A DNA stretch of 64,000 nucleotides from Saxidomus purpurata (GCA_022818135.1 JAFMSR010000008.1:32037600-32101599), one strand, 5' to 3'. Shown: positions 38,261-54,104, counted from the first letter of the stretch. The notes: generated from the sequence alone by a model not told the origin. A program made the numbers and translations.

Positions 38261-40807
38261 TGACCGGCGCATAAATGGGGGTATTAATCACTTGCAGTCA
38301 TAGCTCTAGTTGAATTCGGTTTTATTGTCCGGTACCTGTCTCACACACACACGTTTCAAGCTGTCAAAGCCTCTTTTATTTACATGTATTTTATTGTTTG
38401 GAGTCCTATTGTCTCTGTGGTGGACAGTCTTAATATAAATGAAGTTAATCAACATGAAAGTTGCAAAAGAAATTAATATCGATGCGAAGAGGCAAATCAA
38501 CTTTTTATTTGTTGTTACATACTTAAACTGAAATGGTAAGCTAAATGGTAATAAATTACCAAATCCTCACATTAATTTCTTCAATTTTACATTATGTGGG
38601 ACTCATGTCATTATGTAAATAAAAAAAAACATTAGGACCTAAATGCGTTTGTTGGAATGCTTTCATGTTGTATAATGGTGTAGATTCATTTAACGGTCTC
38701 TTTTATCTCTTGTTATATATTTGTAATATGACATTGAAATATGCATTTTTTAAAAGTTTATTTTAAAATCCAAAATGCATGTTTATTACAAGACAACATG
38801 TCTACAGCTTTACATTGTATTATTCAAAAGAGATAGGGAGTCAAGTTGCACTTCCCTTTGTAGACATGACAGATCGTCAACACTAAACACTGGTTTCGGG
38901 TTATGAAAGTTTGATTGTGCATGTATATGCACCAGGTCATTCACATTGACACGATACACACACAGCAGGTTTCCCTGAAATTGACACCAGTATTCGTAGA
39001 TTACATAATCTGTGTACTATTTTAGTCCAACAACAATTGTATTGTCATACAAGACCACTGAAGACGCTTGGTTTTTACATGTACATGAAATTGATAGGTC
39101 GTGTTGAAATTAACATTACTTTATAGAATGTTATAACTGATCAAACTTGAGTAAAATTGACCTTATCCTACGGTACGTTTGACAAATCTATTGACTCTTT
39201 TATAAGACCAAAGGACGAACCTGAAGCAGAACCTTAGTTCATTTTGATCTACAGTTGTTGATGCTATGACTAAGAACGGACAGTGTTTCAGTTAAGGACT
39301 GTCTACACATTTCTGGTCGTTACTCGTTACTCGTAGTTTCACAGGATATTGAATTTTCCTCTGGAAATATTGAGGTCTGAAGTATTAACAGAGTCCCTCC
39401 TGTATCGTAAGCGGCGATTCATTGTACAAGAAACCTTTGTCGAGGGTCTTCTGTACCCGGTGTCAAGGATTAAAGTTCCCATTGTTGATCATTATCTTCC
39501 TGTGCAATATGTCATTTTCTTATAAATAGCGCATTTGTTGAAATGAAAGTGCATCAGGGCTTTTCTGGTAACACTCGATGGAAGTCACTGAACTTAGTGA
39601 ATGGCCTTGTCTGTTAACACGCCCAGTGTGCATGTCACCAAATAAGTGCATGGTTGCGCTTACCTTTATCTAATTGCATTTTTCATTGCTTTGGTACATC
39701 TTGAAATTATATATGTAAGTTTTATTTAACTTGTGCAGGAAGCGTTACCTTTAACACGTCAGTGTCGATAATATCTTGTTTTTATGAGATGGCGCTGCAG
39801 ACGACAAATATGAATTCACTAAAATTTATTTTGAAAATTTGTATAAAGCCAGAACATAATTAAAAAACCTACGTATACGAATGTTCACATTATATACAAA
39901 ATTTATTTCATTTGCTAACTTCCTTTTATATACTTTTGAAATGCAGTTTTGCTTGAACACATTCCTGTGGTTCAGTATAAAACCAGCAGAATTATAAATA
40001 CCATTACAGCTAAAATGCAAAGCTTTTTTTTTCTAAAATGAAACTGCATAGTTTCGTAATGCCAAAAAAAAATCTAGTTTACAAATAGGACTATTGCATT
40101 ATTATGTCAGATGTGTTTGTTTAAAATGGCAAAAAACTTTATCCATGTTTGTCATGTAATCACACTCTTCCTTTTCAAGCGTATAAAGCCCTTGGTTTTT
40201 GTTTTAGGGTCAAAGGTCTTGAAAAGAAATCCCAGGTATTATCACTCGTGACGAGCATACAAACAAACCCTTAGTTCAACCTTGGTATGACATAGTTGGT
40301 TTTAAAATTCAGTTAAACGAATTAGGCCAGAGTTTCTACAAGTTCAAAACACTTTTGTTTGCACTTACACTAACATCTGTTATGCAATTCATAGTCTTAA
40401 CTTACCTGGATAAATTGCGAATCAATGGCAGTATCACTGGCAATGTTGAAGAGGGCTTAGACCGCTAAACCAGATATGCAACAACAACACGATTTCTTTA
40501 AAATGTCACAACTTGGAGTTAAGTGTTTTAGCATTTTATGAATGACTTTCACACGTTTTGACGACTTAGTCAATATGACATAGCAGTTAAATGGAATTTG
40601 AGAAAGCTCTCATTGCACTCTCTCTAGAATATTTGAAATCACTTTGATACCGAAACAACGGTTGCATACAGCGGTATGCAGTTTTATTGTCATTGATTAA
40701 AGAACGTTTGCTTATTAGATTTAAAGAAATCGGGGAAAATTACTTTTAAGGAAAGGTTCAAAATGTAACAGAAGTTGTCTGTGCCATGTTCCTAGCTTTG
40801 TTAGCAA

Positions 40808-40920
40808 CTGACTATAGCCGAGATATCTAGCACACCGCGACAACAGCTGACTGTAGCCGAGACATCTAGCACACCGCGACAACAGCTGACTGTAGCCGAG
40901 ACATCTAGCACATCGCGACA
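40808..40920. repeat. 39-bp tandem repeat, about 2.9 units
   Basis: CTGACTRTAGCCGAGAYATC starts at 40808, 40847 and 40886 (period exactly 39 bp), each followed by TAGCACAYCGCGACA. The 39-bp period equals 13 codons, but the frames are closed or lack context, so this is a short minisatellite and not a coding repeat. Confidence 0.9.
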
Positions 40921-42973
40921 GTAATGAATGACTTAAACAAATCTGTGCCTTTCTTACACCATAAATATTTAATGCACCTACTGCATAAAAGAATTAAATC
41001 AGTGTCTGACTTCTGACCTTTTTTTATGAAGAATGATGTGAACAGAGATAGGAACTGCAAGGTATACTCCAGTAGGGTCAATACTGCATGTTGCCAAGAT
41101 ATTTTTGTAGGCAACAACCATTTGCTTTACCTAAATATATCAACGGAAATATCAGACTTTTTCAATGGACGAATAGTTTGACCCCAAACCCTATAGAGTG
41201 ACGGCTACCACAGTAGTGGCGTCTGCGATCCAAAGACTTTTGATATGGGCCCACCGAAATCAAACTTTACAATTCAATACCAATCAATTTGATTAAAGTT
41301 AAAGCTTTGCGGTTGTAATGATAAGTTAAATAAAAACCTGTGTACGATAATAAAATGAAGTGTTAGCCATATCAATGAAAAATCGAAGCAAATTCTTTTA
41401 TAGTATAAACATGGCTTTTGATATGAACTTGTAATTATATAATCTTCAAGTATGGATATGTATAGATTAGAATGGGATAAATTTGTTAGATGATTGGCAG
41501 AAAATTAGAAAGTGTTACCTAATATTCGTCATATCTTTCTAACCAAGGTAAAGGAAATGAAAGATAAAAGAGGTGTTAATATAATAGTGTATCACAAAGG
41601 TGATCTAGCAAACCTTAGTCCAGACTAAAGCGAACAACTATCAAGATATCTTGTCATGGAAACAATGCAAATGTCTTTTTAAAGTATTAACAAACAACGG
41701 ATCACACACAAATTGTATCGGGGGTTGTTAAATTAAAAGAGAAAAATGTAAAGTTAGTATATTAAGGTATAATAGCGAAATATTGCGATACTTTCTAGTG
41801 ATAAAGGTACATTATAATACCTGATGACTAATCGGCACGCGAATTCCCCCAACTGAACAGATTCAAATCTTGTTTTGAAAATGTCTTATGAAGTAAAAAT
41901 AAATACGATCAAATATCGGTAAAAATATTATACTATAACAGTAGCTGCCACATTGTTTCAGACCTGGATGGCAATGACCAGACCATCAGTACCGTGTGGT
42001 AATTCTGACTAACTTCCCAACTCAACTTGCATATAGGTTCTTGTAGTTGTATTTCCCCTATTTGGCAATTGAAAATCGTTATGTCGGCTGTGAATCAGAT
42101 GTTTTAGTGTGAGAGATATTGCTAAGATTCTATATTGAGAACGTGAGGCGAATAATTTGTGTAGAAATGTAGACTTAACATTCTGCATAATGAGTTTTCT
42201 AGCCTCCAGACATTGGAAAGGGTTTAAACAGATATTCCTTAAAAAAAAAAAAAGACAAACATGCATACATTTTTTTAATATTTTCAAAGTGAATGTCATT
42301 GAATAAATGCCAAGCAAAAGTCCAAACAATTTAGCTGACTTCCTTGACCTTTTTATTTCTATTTTATTCAACTCTTTCAAAACACTCAGTTTCTGCTATG
42401 TCATCTATCAATATTTTAATAGGCTTTCTCTAATATATTATTATGTATGAAGTATAACGACGCATAAACCTTTGAATCAGGATGTGCATTTGAAGAAAGG
42501 TACAATCCGGTTATGAAAAGGACTGTTCATAAAAATTACTTTGTTCAAAGATACGAAGTTACGAAGAAAGTATTAAAAAGTAATGAGTAAATTTCAAATC
42601 AGCGTGCAGTAATAAGAAGACCCAAGTCTTCAAAAGAAAAAATATAAATCCTCTTTGTTCAGCTTAATTGTAATGAAAAAGAAGCCCAGTTATATCACCT
42701 TCATGCCGTGTACAGGTAATTGGTTCTGGTTATAGCAGTCCTACTGTTCCATAAGTCTGTTACTAAGGTGAAAATAAATACGAAATACTAGTTTCAGGTG
42801 GGAGGAAAGTCTGTAGTAATAAGTAGAATTTTCGTTTCGTATAAAGCAGTGAGCCTAAGTCGACCGACGTTGGTGACCTTGCAGTAAAGTTGCTTCTAAA
42901 CGAAGCTATAGCTAAAGAAAAATTGAACTTCCTTGGCTCCTTGTTTATTAATAATGCTTTGTTTTCCTTTCAG

Positions 42974-43089
42974 CACTCTCAACAGAAAATGTGACAGTAA
43001 AGCAGCCAGTGTTCGAACTTCTGTCCGCCCTCTGCGTCTACTCTAAAGATGGATACTCCAGGGCCTTGGACGCTCTTGAACATCATAAG
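42974..43089 (+). CDS. INF2: INF2-like formin, coding exon 2 (DID core)
   Basis: A 116-nt exon giving residues 157-195 (codon 157 is completed from exon 1). The sequence [20 protein letters not shown] then [19 protein letters not shown] is the most diagnostic piece of the formin inhibitory domain; INF2 has the same KK.VFELLAALC.YS...LDAL.HYK pattern. It forms one armadillo-type repeat of DID. The acceptor is TGTTTTCCTTTCAG and the donor AAG|GTAGGT, leaving phase 0. The exon sits alone between introns of 20.0 and 11.7 kb. Confidence 0.92.
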
Positions 43090-46000
43090 GTAGGTTCTAT
43101 TTGCAGAACTATTGTTTTTTTAATATGCATCTTACACCAGCTTGTAGCTTAAGCAGTGTCCGCCAGAACTATTTCATTTTTAATGAATACTTGTATTTGT
43201 TAATTGTTTTGTTTCGACAATAATTTTATTGTCACACATCGTGATTGAATAGTCAACCTTTGACCAACAAATTTTCTTTTCTTTAAAAAAAAAGATAGTT
43301 AAGTGTAACTTCACCTCTTAGTGTCCTATAACAATGATTAGGCAGGAATCTGAGACTGTTTGTTAACCTTTTTTCCTCTGTACTTTTAGTATAATTATAG
43401 TAGTGTAGGCAAACGAATGGTGTGATCCAATGATGATGGGCTCAAACTGTTTTGTGAATTATGGTCTGTTTACTGGCCTACAATAGAGGCCAGGGACTCT
43501 TTAACGACCTTGATAACTAGATATCTTCTTCACCTTGATACTGAGATAGCATCTTTATCGAAGTCGGTCACGCCCAATAAAAACCCTGCTGCTCAGCGTA
43601 TCTTAAAGATTTACGAGTTTTAAAATGCATCGTGTCACTTTTTTCAAGCTCTGTGGTAAAATTGAATTCTTGGCGTAAACGTGTGGTGAAACATATCTCC
43701 GTTAAGGATTTGAAAAAGTAACTAAATGCTGAGATATGAGGTACTATATCAGCAATGTGGTTAATTTCATCCAATGTCATAAATTTTTCATTGACAGCTT
43801 AAAACACTGTAAAAATCATAGTCAAGTGTGTCTAAACCTGTGCATACCTTGATGTTTTAAAGTGGTATTTATTAGGTGCAAAAGGACAGCATATGCAAAT
43901 ATAAAGAACATTAAATTTGGTGTCAGCTTCGAGGTGGTCCACTTATTTGACTGTTTGGATAACTTTGTTCAGCTAAAACACAAGACTGTGCTCCAAGTGA
44001 TAATTATTCATTTATTCTTTTGCACACCTTTTTCGTGTGTTTCAAGTGTGCAATGCACGCATCTGCACTTGTCATTGAGAAAGTTGGAATGCAATCGGTA
44101 CTCTGCCACCTGCTCAGTCAGCAAGTGTTATATTTACACGCCTCTTACATATGCCAAACAATGATCGTTTATAGACTGAATTCTGTCTCAAACGGAAACT
44201 GCATTATCTTGCAGTTTTTTTACACCCTCTTGACACATTTTTCCCTCCTTGTAGAAAAAATGACTACTTTTAAATCTCTGTCTAGTTTTTTATGCTTCCT
44301 GAACGAGTACGTTTGTTGAACGAGGATTATGCACGATTAACAGGACGTATGTATTTCTAAAAGGTTATAGTTTAAGCATTTGTCTATACCCCAACTGGAG
44401 GAACAATATGCTATATGTGCTCAAGACACCCTAAGGCTTTTGGTTGTGCATTGTTCAATACACACTTAATTACTTGAGATACGTTCGTTTTAGGGTGTCA
44501 TCACTAAATGAGTTAAACAAGTATTAAAGTGTCTCTATAATATGATAAAATTACTGTATCTAGTCTTAACTAAAACAGTCGAAAGATGATTCCATGGCAG
44601 CTGTCTGAGTTGGCGTCCAATAAACTTCCACACAATGCCCACTCAGGGAGCTGAAAATCTAAATAGATACGAGAAGTTATTTTACAAACGTTTACCATAT
44701 CTATTTGCAATTACATATAACTATGAAAGACGCGATGTTCTCAACTCTACTTCAGTCCAGTTGTCATTCCAAGACGTATAGCTCGTAATGAAAGAACGTT
44801 CAGTTCCTTTTATAGCATCAACCATTATTTGCCAAAGCGAGGTAGAATGTTTGTCTCTACTTTCTCATGAGTCATATCTGTAAATCTTGACCCGACATTC
44901 TTCAAGCAACCGCCGGTTGTTGCTACCAAAAGTCAAACAGGCAGTGAAATAGGCTTTAGTCCTTTCAAAAGCGATTATGTTATTTTCAATAGATTTTATG
45001 TATCGAGATCTTTTACACATGATAGGAAGCTTTTTGTAAGTTTTTTACACTTGTTAAAGAGTCTTTCAAGACAGGATGTGAGATAACAGGGCATGTAAAT
45101 TACGCTAATATTGTTTGCCCAACAATTGCACGGGTATTAAGGTCAGGACTGTGTAAGGCCGTCCTAAAATACTTCTGTATTTATTTGGTTAATTTACTTT
45201 CACTATTCCTGTCTGTATCGTGCTTTTAATTTCTCATTTCCAATTTTGCAGTAATATCTGTATCTTTCATCAATCACAAATTTGTAACAGTGCAATGCGA
45301 TTCAAAATAATCATTTGTTAACTTACTTTTTATCACATTTGAAATTTTATACCAAACTCTGTTGAAACAAAATTTCCCCTTTTCACTTAGAGTTGAAAGA
45401 AGACAACAACTCTTTTGACCTATTAAATTCTTTCCGATTGGAGTTCTTAGTGGTTTACTTTAAACTTGCTACTTCTGTGGGTCTTGGTATTTCCTGATTA
45501 ACGCTAGGTTTTTCCTGGTAATGCTAATCTGTTTTCACAAGTAGCGGCTACCAAAGCAAAGTTTAAGTATGTACCTTAATCGACATTTCAAACCTTACAT
45601 TGTCATTTTTTGCGAAGAAGCAGACTGATAGTGTAGATCATGATTATCGAATTAACATGCAGTATCTCATAAATCGCTTAACATTTGACCCTTATCTTTT
45701 AAGATTCAAGAGCCCCTTTCCGGAGAGTTGTTGAAAATATACCCCCACTACTGTGTATAACCCAGCTGCAACGTTATCTGACCTGATTGTTTGCACACGA
45801 ATTCTTTGGTAAATCTATCAAAAGCTCCGGTCTTGACCATGTTTGCATACTGTTTTTCATATGACGGTGATTCCCTTTGCATCAATCTGTTTATTAAATT
45901 CTGCTGATGTAATTCTTGTAGACTTTGGTATTTTCGTAAGGCCTCGCCAGAGCCGCCTTGATCCTGTTCGAATCGCTTATCTAGTTATAATGTTTTACAA

Positions 46001-49000
46001 AATTCAAATCAAAATTGCGAAAAATGAATGGTCCGTTGTCTTCCCAGATAAATCAAAAAGTACTTAAATGTGTTTTTAGATAACACAAGTCCTTTTGATA
46101 CGTTTGTAGCCGTTCTTGTTATGACAATGATCCTGTATCGACCCCCTACCGGCTCAATTGTACGGTCAGCATGTATATAATTGAGGGACTTGAATGTTTA
46201 AACGTGACCTTTTGACAATCTTGGCTATTTATCAAACGCCGCACGCGATATAGTGATAATATTATGTTTGGACGCATAATTTAATAAATGTTGACAATTT
46301 ATCTTCGGAATTCTTTAACATTTTTGACTTTGAATACAGTATCGCAAAGAAAAAGACTTCTTTATGACAAAAAATTGACTAAATTTGACCAAAACAATGC
46401 TGTGTGGCAGGTGACATGATGCTACTAGCTCTTTGTTAAGCTGTAGGTGTTTATGGTAAAAGACAATCATTCTTAATGTAAAGACAAAAGCGTTTTTGAC
46501 ATGTTTGTTTCAAATATGACAGAGATGACGTCATAGATACTCTATTAGAGTTTGTACTCATGATAGTGACCGCATCGCTTTTGATAGTTTATGTTCTCGC
46601 TTTCTGCAAGTGTCCAACATCCTGCCATATACGTTTCTTAATATGTATTTGAAATGTTACGTAATCTAAATCAGTAACGAAACCTCTGTTCCTTGTGCAA
46701 CACAATGTTATCTATTTGCACAGTTGGAAAGTCATATAAGCAATCACAGGCGCATCTTAAGTCGCGTTTAACGTCGTTCAAAAGTATTTATTAGGTGTGC
46801 AACTATTTCAAATTCTAATTAAACCAAGGGCTGAATTAATAGTTTTCCCAGCTGGCGATATTGTTTTTGAAAATGAATTGTTCCGCGTTGTCTATTCAAC
46901 TGTCAAGTGAGAAATGTATGGACCTTACCGATCGACTGACTGATTGTTCATGCAGTCAGAGCCCGGTTTCTGTCAATGTTTGGGTCATATATGGTCAACA
47001 CTAGTTGCTAGCTTATATCATTTTTCAATTTGGGTCACTGTGTAGGTATCCCCCATTGTGTCCCTGCTGAAGGTTTTATTTTCATCTCATTGGGACCTAA
47101 ATCCTTGTATCTTGTACACTCGTCATGTTCCAAATCTATCCCTAAATTAACACTTATTAAGATTTCCGTGTCCCTTTGGAATCAAACCATGTTCATGTAT
47201 TATATACCATACATACTGTCTCTTTTTGTTCTAATTTGTCGATTCTGATGAAACTTGAAAGGAAGTCTTTAAAGAGTCGTATGATCAACATAGTCGTCTT
47301 AATTTCTATCGACAGAATGTAGGATATTGTGCTCTTTGCTAAATACAAATAAGTTTAGATTAAGATTTAAGTTTTGTTGTCTGTTCAGCAGGAGCACCGT
47401 ATACGGAAAGAACGTGGTTAAAAGTCTAAAAGCTTCCCAGAAACTTTACATTTTGAAGTGTTGAAATAAATGCTGAAGGCTCCAAAGCAGATTTCTTTAG
47501 GTTTTATTTAAAAAGAGTGTACAAGTGTATATTTCAAATCTGGCACCTAAACCGTGTTTTATTCAGAGATTTAGAATGTTTAAGCATGTTTAAAGCACAC
47601 ACTGTACGCATGACTGAAGCTATTCACAGAGATAAAATACAATTTAGAAGCACTGAATTATTATAATGATATCAAGCCCGTCTGTGTTTGAAAACTTTAA
47701 ATCATTTCAAAATTTCTATGGTTCATAATATCTATTCAAGTCAATGCAATTTTATTTGAACCTAACATAATATGACAGATAGGTCGTGGAATGATTCACA
47801 ATTCACAAAGAAAAGGAAGATGATTTGACAGATATTTTGAAAACCCGTCTTCATGAAAAGACAAGTCAATCTTTCTGACACTGGGAAAAAGGAAATAATG
47901 AATGGAATATCCTATCAAAAAAGGGCTATTATCAAGAAAAAACATGCGCACTGGACCTCATTGTATTTAGAAATGGATACTAAAGAATGTATAAAGAAAT
48001 TTATTTTTCTAAGAATTTAGACAGGAAAAAAGATCGTAAACAGAAGGGAAAGCCCAAGATTTCATCAAATTAAAGACAAGTATCGTACAAATAAATAACA
48101 TATCAGAAACTGCACACAAAAATAATGAAAATAAACATTAATAAAACACACACTGTACAACAGAACAGCGCAAGAACAAATCTTACATGCAAACTTCGAA
48201 TAGACAATCTACTTTATCAGTCTTCAACGTCTAACGAGATGCAAAGGTAAGCACCAGAAGTTTGTAAACTTTTAGCTACGTTTAACAATAAACGATTTTA
48301 CCAGATTGAACTCGTACTTAACTATATTTGAAAATTAAGCACAAAGTGTCATACGGTATACCGCTAATCTTAGACAAGCTTTTAAACAGTGGGGTATCAT
48401 GTTATCCGAAAAGTGTACCAAAGAACGGAAGCTCTTCAAACTGGAGACTAATTAGGAAGTATGATATACACACGTCGTGTAAATCACAAACATGTCAATT
48501 GAACTTCAAGAAGCCACTGAGAAAGAGAGACTGAACTTTTGAAAGAATATCAACTACTCGATATATAAAATACTAATAGTATTGCAGTGTATATTTTAAC
48601 TGGTTACTTTATTAGACGACGAATCCACTCGTGTTGAAGTGGTTAAACAGAGATAATCTCCTACTGTCTGTGAAAAATTCAAAACAAAAATTAAATAGAT
48701 ATAATATGACTTTAGTGGCGATGCAAAACACTGTCAGAGTAAGTCCTAGTTGGTAATCCGGATTTTTTCCGCTCGGGCCTCTGATTGGTCAGTTTTTCAA
48801 GTGGACCACATTTTAACCAATCATTTGCTTGATTTTTGCCACGGTCGGTTCCTGGTTGCTTGCCTCATTTCATAATTATATTTCAGACATTAACTCATCA
48901 CAATGAACAAATCATTTAAATGTAATAAACTATACCATGAAAACGTATTAAAATAACGCACTAAAATGGCGAAGAAACACTACAGGAAGTAAAACTTGAT

Positions 49001-52000
49001 GACAGCCTAGAAGTGAAACATTTACAGAGAAGGGATCATTTGTAATGTAAGCCGTAGCGAGTTAAATGCTGCTTTTAAACTTCAAAGACCAAAATCGTTC
49101 TGCAGTTGAAATAAGTATAACAAATGTGCAAGTTATACAAGTTCTTGACAGCAGGTGATAAACTGCACACATGTCCGCCTTGATATCATAACAGCCAAGC
49201 TGACACAAACCTGTTGACCCGCCTGACAATCAGATTCTCGATCAACGTGAAGAGTAAGACAAGGTGCAGTTTTACGCCTGCTATTATTACCTTACATGCC
49301 TTACCTCCAAATGTGACATATTTTATTACAAATATTACAGCATCATTGTTTTTCTTTCATATTTCAGGTAATTTACTTGTGTCATTTGGTTACATCCAAT
49401 GTCAATATGCACTGCGTGCGACAGTGAAATATTTCAACTATTTTGGCGATACTTACTCGCTTGAACTTTATGAATAATAAATTGTGTGATCCTTTCTGCA
49501 ACAATAATCTTACATATTTAACAATTACACCTTTTAGTCTGGCGAAACATTTTAACAGATAATATTCTTTTATTTTTTTTAATAAATGTTCTTTCATTTA
49601 CTGCTCGATTAACCACATATTAGTCCAGTTTTGCAGTATTTTGTAGCAAAACGAGGGTGGTGTCTTACTTTAATAACCTTTGATCAATACAAATCTTTGT
49701 AATTTATTTTCAATACGTAATTTTCAAAACGTAATTTTTCAAAGAGCAACCGTCAGAATGGCGGTATTTAAAGGCGGGAAACCAACTTATCTCTGATAGT
49801 TAACTTCTTAAACTTTGGATTAATTAGAAGTAGTTATAGGAGATAAAACATTTAATCGATTGTTATTATATGACACGACCTTTGAGAATATTATCTTCAA
49901 GTTTGAATAGGTATCTTGTACAGCCCAAGGTTTACTCTGTCATATTATGTATGTTGCAATTGTTTGATATTAAATCAGCTGGTATGATACTCTGGAACTC
50001 CGCCAGTGATTTATTGTGTATAAGCAACCGAACCCAGCCGTTTATGCAAGATTTGGAGCCGTTATCAGAAACGAAGAAAGATGATATGGCAAATACATGC
50101 ATTTTTGCAACCTTTCTGTCCTACCCAACACCTCTTACGTATGTTATGGTAAATGATATGTTTTAAGTAGGCAATAGTAATGTTTCCGTACCATTGCCTT
50201 TCTGACTAAAATTAAGGATTTTCTCTACCAATTTGAATTTTTTTGGACATTGTCATGTTTATATTCACAGCACAGCGACTGGTATCAACTAATTTATGTA
50301 AAACCATATTACAATGTATATAACACTTCAGGATAATTTTTCATTTCTGTATAATATTATTCAAATTCATCCGGGTATGGTACATTATATTTGCTTAAAT
50401 AAACTTGTCTTACACCATATCTTCATCTAAAACTACATTTTATATACAATGTGATGTTCAGTAAAAAGTCCGACATGACATTTAAGCAGACGCTACTGTC
50501 TATCAACTTGTTTCCACCAGGGTAGCTCTGACTTATTACCCATGAAAAGGTGGTGATATATACCGAGGATAGCTATTATAATTTTATTTATGTCTAACTT
50601 AATGACTCTAACACCATGATGTAAGCAAAACTGTATTTTCCTAGTTATAAATTCAATGAAACGTCAAGAAAATTTGAATAAATTTATGCATATAAATTAA
50701 AGCCCATTTTGAAATTGAAAAGGTGTGAAGATTATACAGCTTCGTGGGAGAGATAGGTGTTTTGTCTTGCTCAGTACCCTGAAAAATTGGGCGATGCTAC
50801 AGTGGATGGTAGAGATTACCTCCACTGTCCCTTTTGACTGCTTAAAGCGATACAAATATCTCTACCGTGAACGGAAAACAAAGCTTAGATTGCAATGGTA
50901 AACTGTTCTGTTCTCAGTTGATGTATAGTAGATATCCGGGTATACAATTTTAGGCTGAAAAGAAGACATTTTATAAAAAGGGATGGTTGCAAAGCACAAG
51001 TAAAAACTTTTAACAACAATTGTCAATACATGCTTGTATGACACCATAAAGTCTCATGTGTTATGCTGGTGTTAGATTTGCAGTTGCAGCATGGGCCACT
51101 TTTAAGTTATAATGAAACGTAGGAAACTTTAGATGCCCTTTTTTGGTTATTTGAGGTATGAGTGCAAAGTGAAAGCATCAAATTTCCGATGCATCCGTTT
51201 TTGACTTTAAAAATCAAACCGTCCATAGACCTTCAAAGTTTTAATAACTTAGGAAATAGTGCAAACACCGCAGTTGGGACTTCTGCAGATAAATAAATTT
51301 ATAATTAGATACATCTATACGTATAATGATCCAGTTTTTGCTTAACTTTTCATGCATATAAAGTACGTGACGTGCATACTAATGATGCATCTCAATGGTG
51401 AGTCACAATGACAAAGTATATATCTCCTTTTAAATATCTCTGTTTAAATGTCTGTTCATGGCGGACCGTCAAAACTATTTCGAGCCTTGGTGCATAATCC
51501 AAATATATTTTTAAAAGGCACGATCGGATTACATGATGTACTTATATGTTTTTTTCAAGGAACTTCCTGGGTCTGTGAAAGTGAATTTAATAATTTTCCG
51601 AAAATGCATGTTTAAAAGTGTGTGAAAATGTTTGAATAATACGTAAATGTCGCAAAATGCATTAAAAACTGTACTGGGGATAGTCTCGTTACCATTAATA
51701 CATGTCAAAATTGTCACCGGAAATATGTAGCTGCAAATATTTCCCCTACGAAAATGAAAAAGGAAATTAATCCATGCTTAATGACATGTTCATTTAATGA
51801 GCAAAAACATCGCTTCATAATGACTTGAAAAGTTTCTTTACCTAGAATTTATTTGTCAGTTTTATTAATTGCTTTTGAATTATGAAACATTTTATGAAAT
51901 CCTTCTCATAGATGTTTTTGGGATACTTTTATTAAATTGCATTGCGAGGACATAAAACATATATAATGTCTGTTTCGCATTGTACACATCATCTTAAATA

Positions 52001-52877
52001 ATTGTTGTTGCGCACCTGTTGAAAGGGAGAACTAATTTTTGATTTCCTAGCCTAAATAACATAAAAGGAAGAACAGTTTTGCGCAGTTTATCCTTATTGG
52101 CCACTGTTCCACGCTCATCCCCTCTGTTATCGGGTAGTTAAGTACAGACACATCTTTGATGCCAATACTATCTTTGTTGACAGGTTGTCGCTATTCACAG
52201 GTGATTCTTCTAAAGATGAATATTTTAGTGTGCTGGTCTTTATTAGAAGTCGATTTTTAAAACAAGATTTATAGGAACTGGAAATAAGCTCTTATGACGG
52301 CTCGTGCAAATATGATTTCAATATTGTTTGTGTGTAAATCAAAACCATAAGGAAACATATAAAACAAAAATCTGAGATCAGTATTGACTGCTTGCTTTTT
52401 CATGGTGCCATTAAATATGAATAATTAATAATGTTAACAATAGTTTCGAATTCATAGTGTATAAACATGTCCTTGCTAAATATTTCATTACTTTGCTTTG
52501 TGCAATATTTTAAAAGCGAATGCTCCTGTCTCACGATGACGCTATTCTCTAAAATATAAATAAGGGGTGATTTACAACCAGGTTCGACCTTGATGACAGA
52601 AGATGCATATAAATTGCATGTAAAAACTCATATTCCTTCTTGAACAATTTCATATTTTCAATCTGGAAGATATTTTACTGACAAGGGTATAATGAGAATG
52701 CCTTGAAGATCATTATCTGTTTTATTTACAAAGGCAGAGATATTAGATTTCCTTTTTTAACACCTTTAGTGCCGTTTTGCATCAATTAACGTTATCTCTT
52801 CACTTAATGTCCTTCATGCAAATACACCAACAGTCATATACTGATTTAATTACAGTCTTTTGACAAAATGTCCCAAT

Positions 52878-52897
52878 TTTTTTTTTTTTTTTTTAAT
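52878..52897. repeat. Poly-T run
   Basis: An uninterrupted run of about 20 T in intron 2 followed by AATTTGAGG; it may be the A-tail of a minus-strand retroposon, but no body was recognised next to it. Confidence 0.6.
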
Positions 52898-54104
52898 TTG
52901 AGGCCCCCTATGGGTAACCCCGTTTATTTAGATACAATAAAGAAGTACAGACAGCTCTTTGGCTTTCAAAAAGACTCCATTAACAGTTTTTTCATAAAAC
53001 TACACCTGAAAAGGTTGTTCACACGAAAATAGCTCAGGCATGTTCAAGTATTATGTTACTTATATTCAAAAAAACATGTAATTTTTACTAAGAATGTATC
53101 TTATATTTATATTATAGTTTAAGTTCATACATTAAGAAGTATATAAAAATTATTAATTTTGCAAAATGTGACTCTGTCTGCACACATTTCATACTTGCAA
53201 GAACAGAAGATTTGCCTGCAGTTTTATCTTTTGTTATTAAGCTTTTTCGGTCATTTTGACAAGAAAAATAAGAGCAGTTTTAAAAAATGTTAACAAAAGG
53301 GCAAAAATACCAAACACAAGTGAAGCTAAAAGCGCTTTCCTTTGTTTCGAAACCGAAAAAAAAACAACAAGAGTAATGACTGATTCTTTACAAATAGTGT
53401 TTCTAAATGTTCCAATTTTTAGTTTGTTATGACAACGTTTTTTGAAAACAAGACCACAGTTCGATGAAAGCTTGTTAGTGTTTTTTAATGATACAGAAGC
53501 CGTATGAAGTAAGGGAGTAGACAAGTATCAAAATTCAAGTTTTTTCAACATTTTTATTACTTTACAATAATGAACACTGAAAGACTGAAGTGCAGCTGCT
53601 ATTTCTGTCCTATTTTAGCATGATTATTAGTGTAAATACGGAACACCTTTTTTTGTATCTTGTTATTTCATAGAAAATCATTGCTTTTATAGTTATTCCC
53701 AGCTATGATGTTTACTAATGAAGCGTCTGGGGGAAGATAAAAGTATATATATTTTCTCACAAATTTACTGCAAAATGTCTGACCTTGTCTTTATGTATAT
53801 CATATCGACCCGGCTGGTATATAAACATGGCCGGCACCTTTATTTCCGCAACAGATCATTAACCTAAATCATCGTCATGGAGGCTTACGTATTCCAACAA
53901 CATATAAACAAAATGTCAAAACCCCTTGAAATAAATGAGGACATGTTGTCGGATGTTTGTACAGCACTTCACACCTTTCACTGCTCTAGTTTGACCAACG
54001 GAGATAGTCCTAAACACTCATCCGTATATTATCAGTGAGCTGCTTTCAACTTTAAGACCAGGTCATCATTAGTGAAAAACTTATAAATGTCATTTTGTTT
54101 GCCT

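Larger units (their letters stand above)
23002..42973 (+). other. Intron 1 (about 20.0 kb)
   Basis: Begins GTAAGT and ends TTTTCCTTTCAG, interrupting a codon after base 1. It contains a minus-strand SINE (27395-27562), an inverted repeat (31313-31417), tandem arrays (34795-35143, 37397-37615, 40808-40920) and a TACAGTA-rich patch (about 38155-38260). No complete nested gene was found; the 122-codon minus-strand frame at 24504-24872 has no recognisable domain. Confidence 0.85.

Noticed and set aside
48782..48832. Inverted CCAAT pair as a promoter
   Set aside because: Only two 8-10 bp motifs in an AT-rich intron, with no other promoter evidence.
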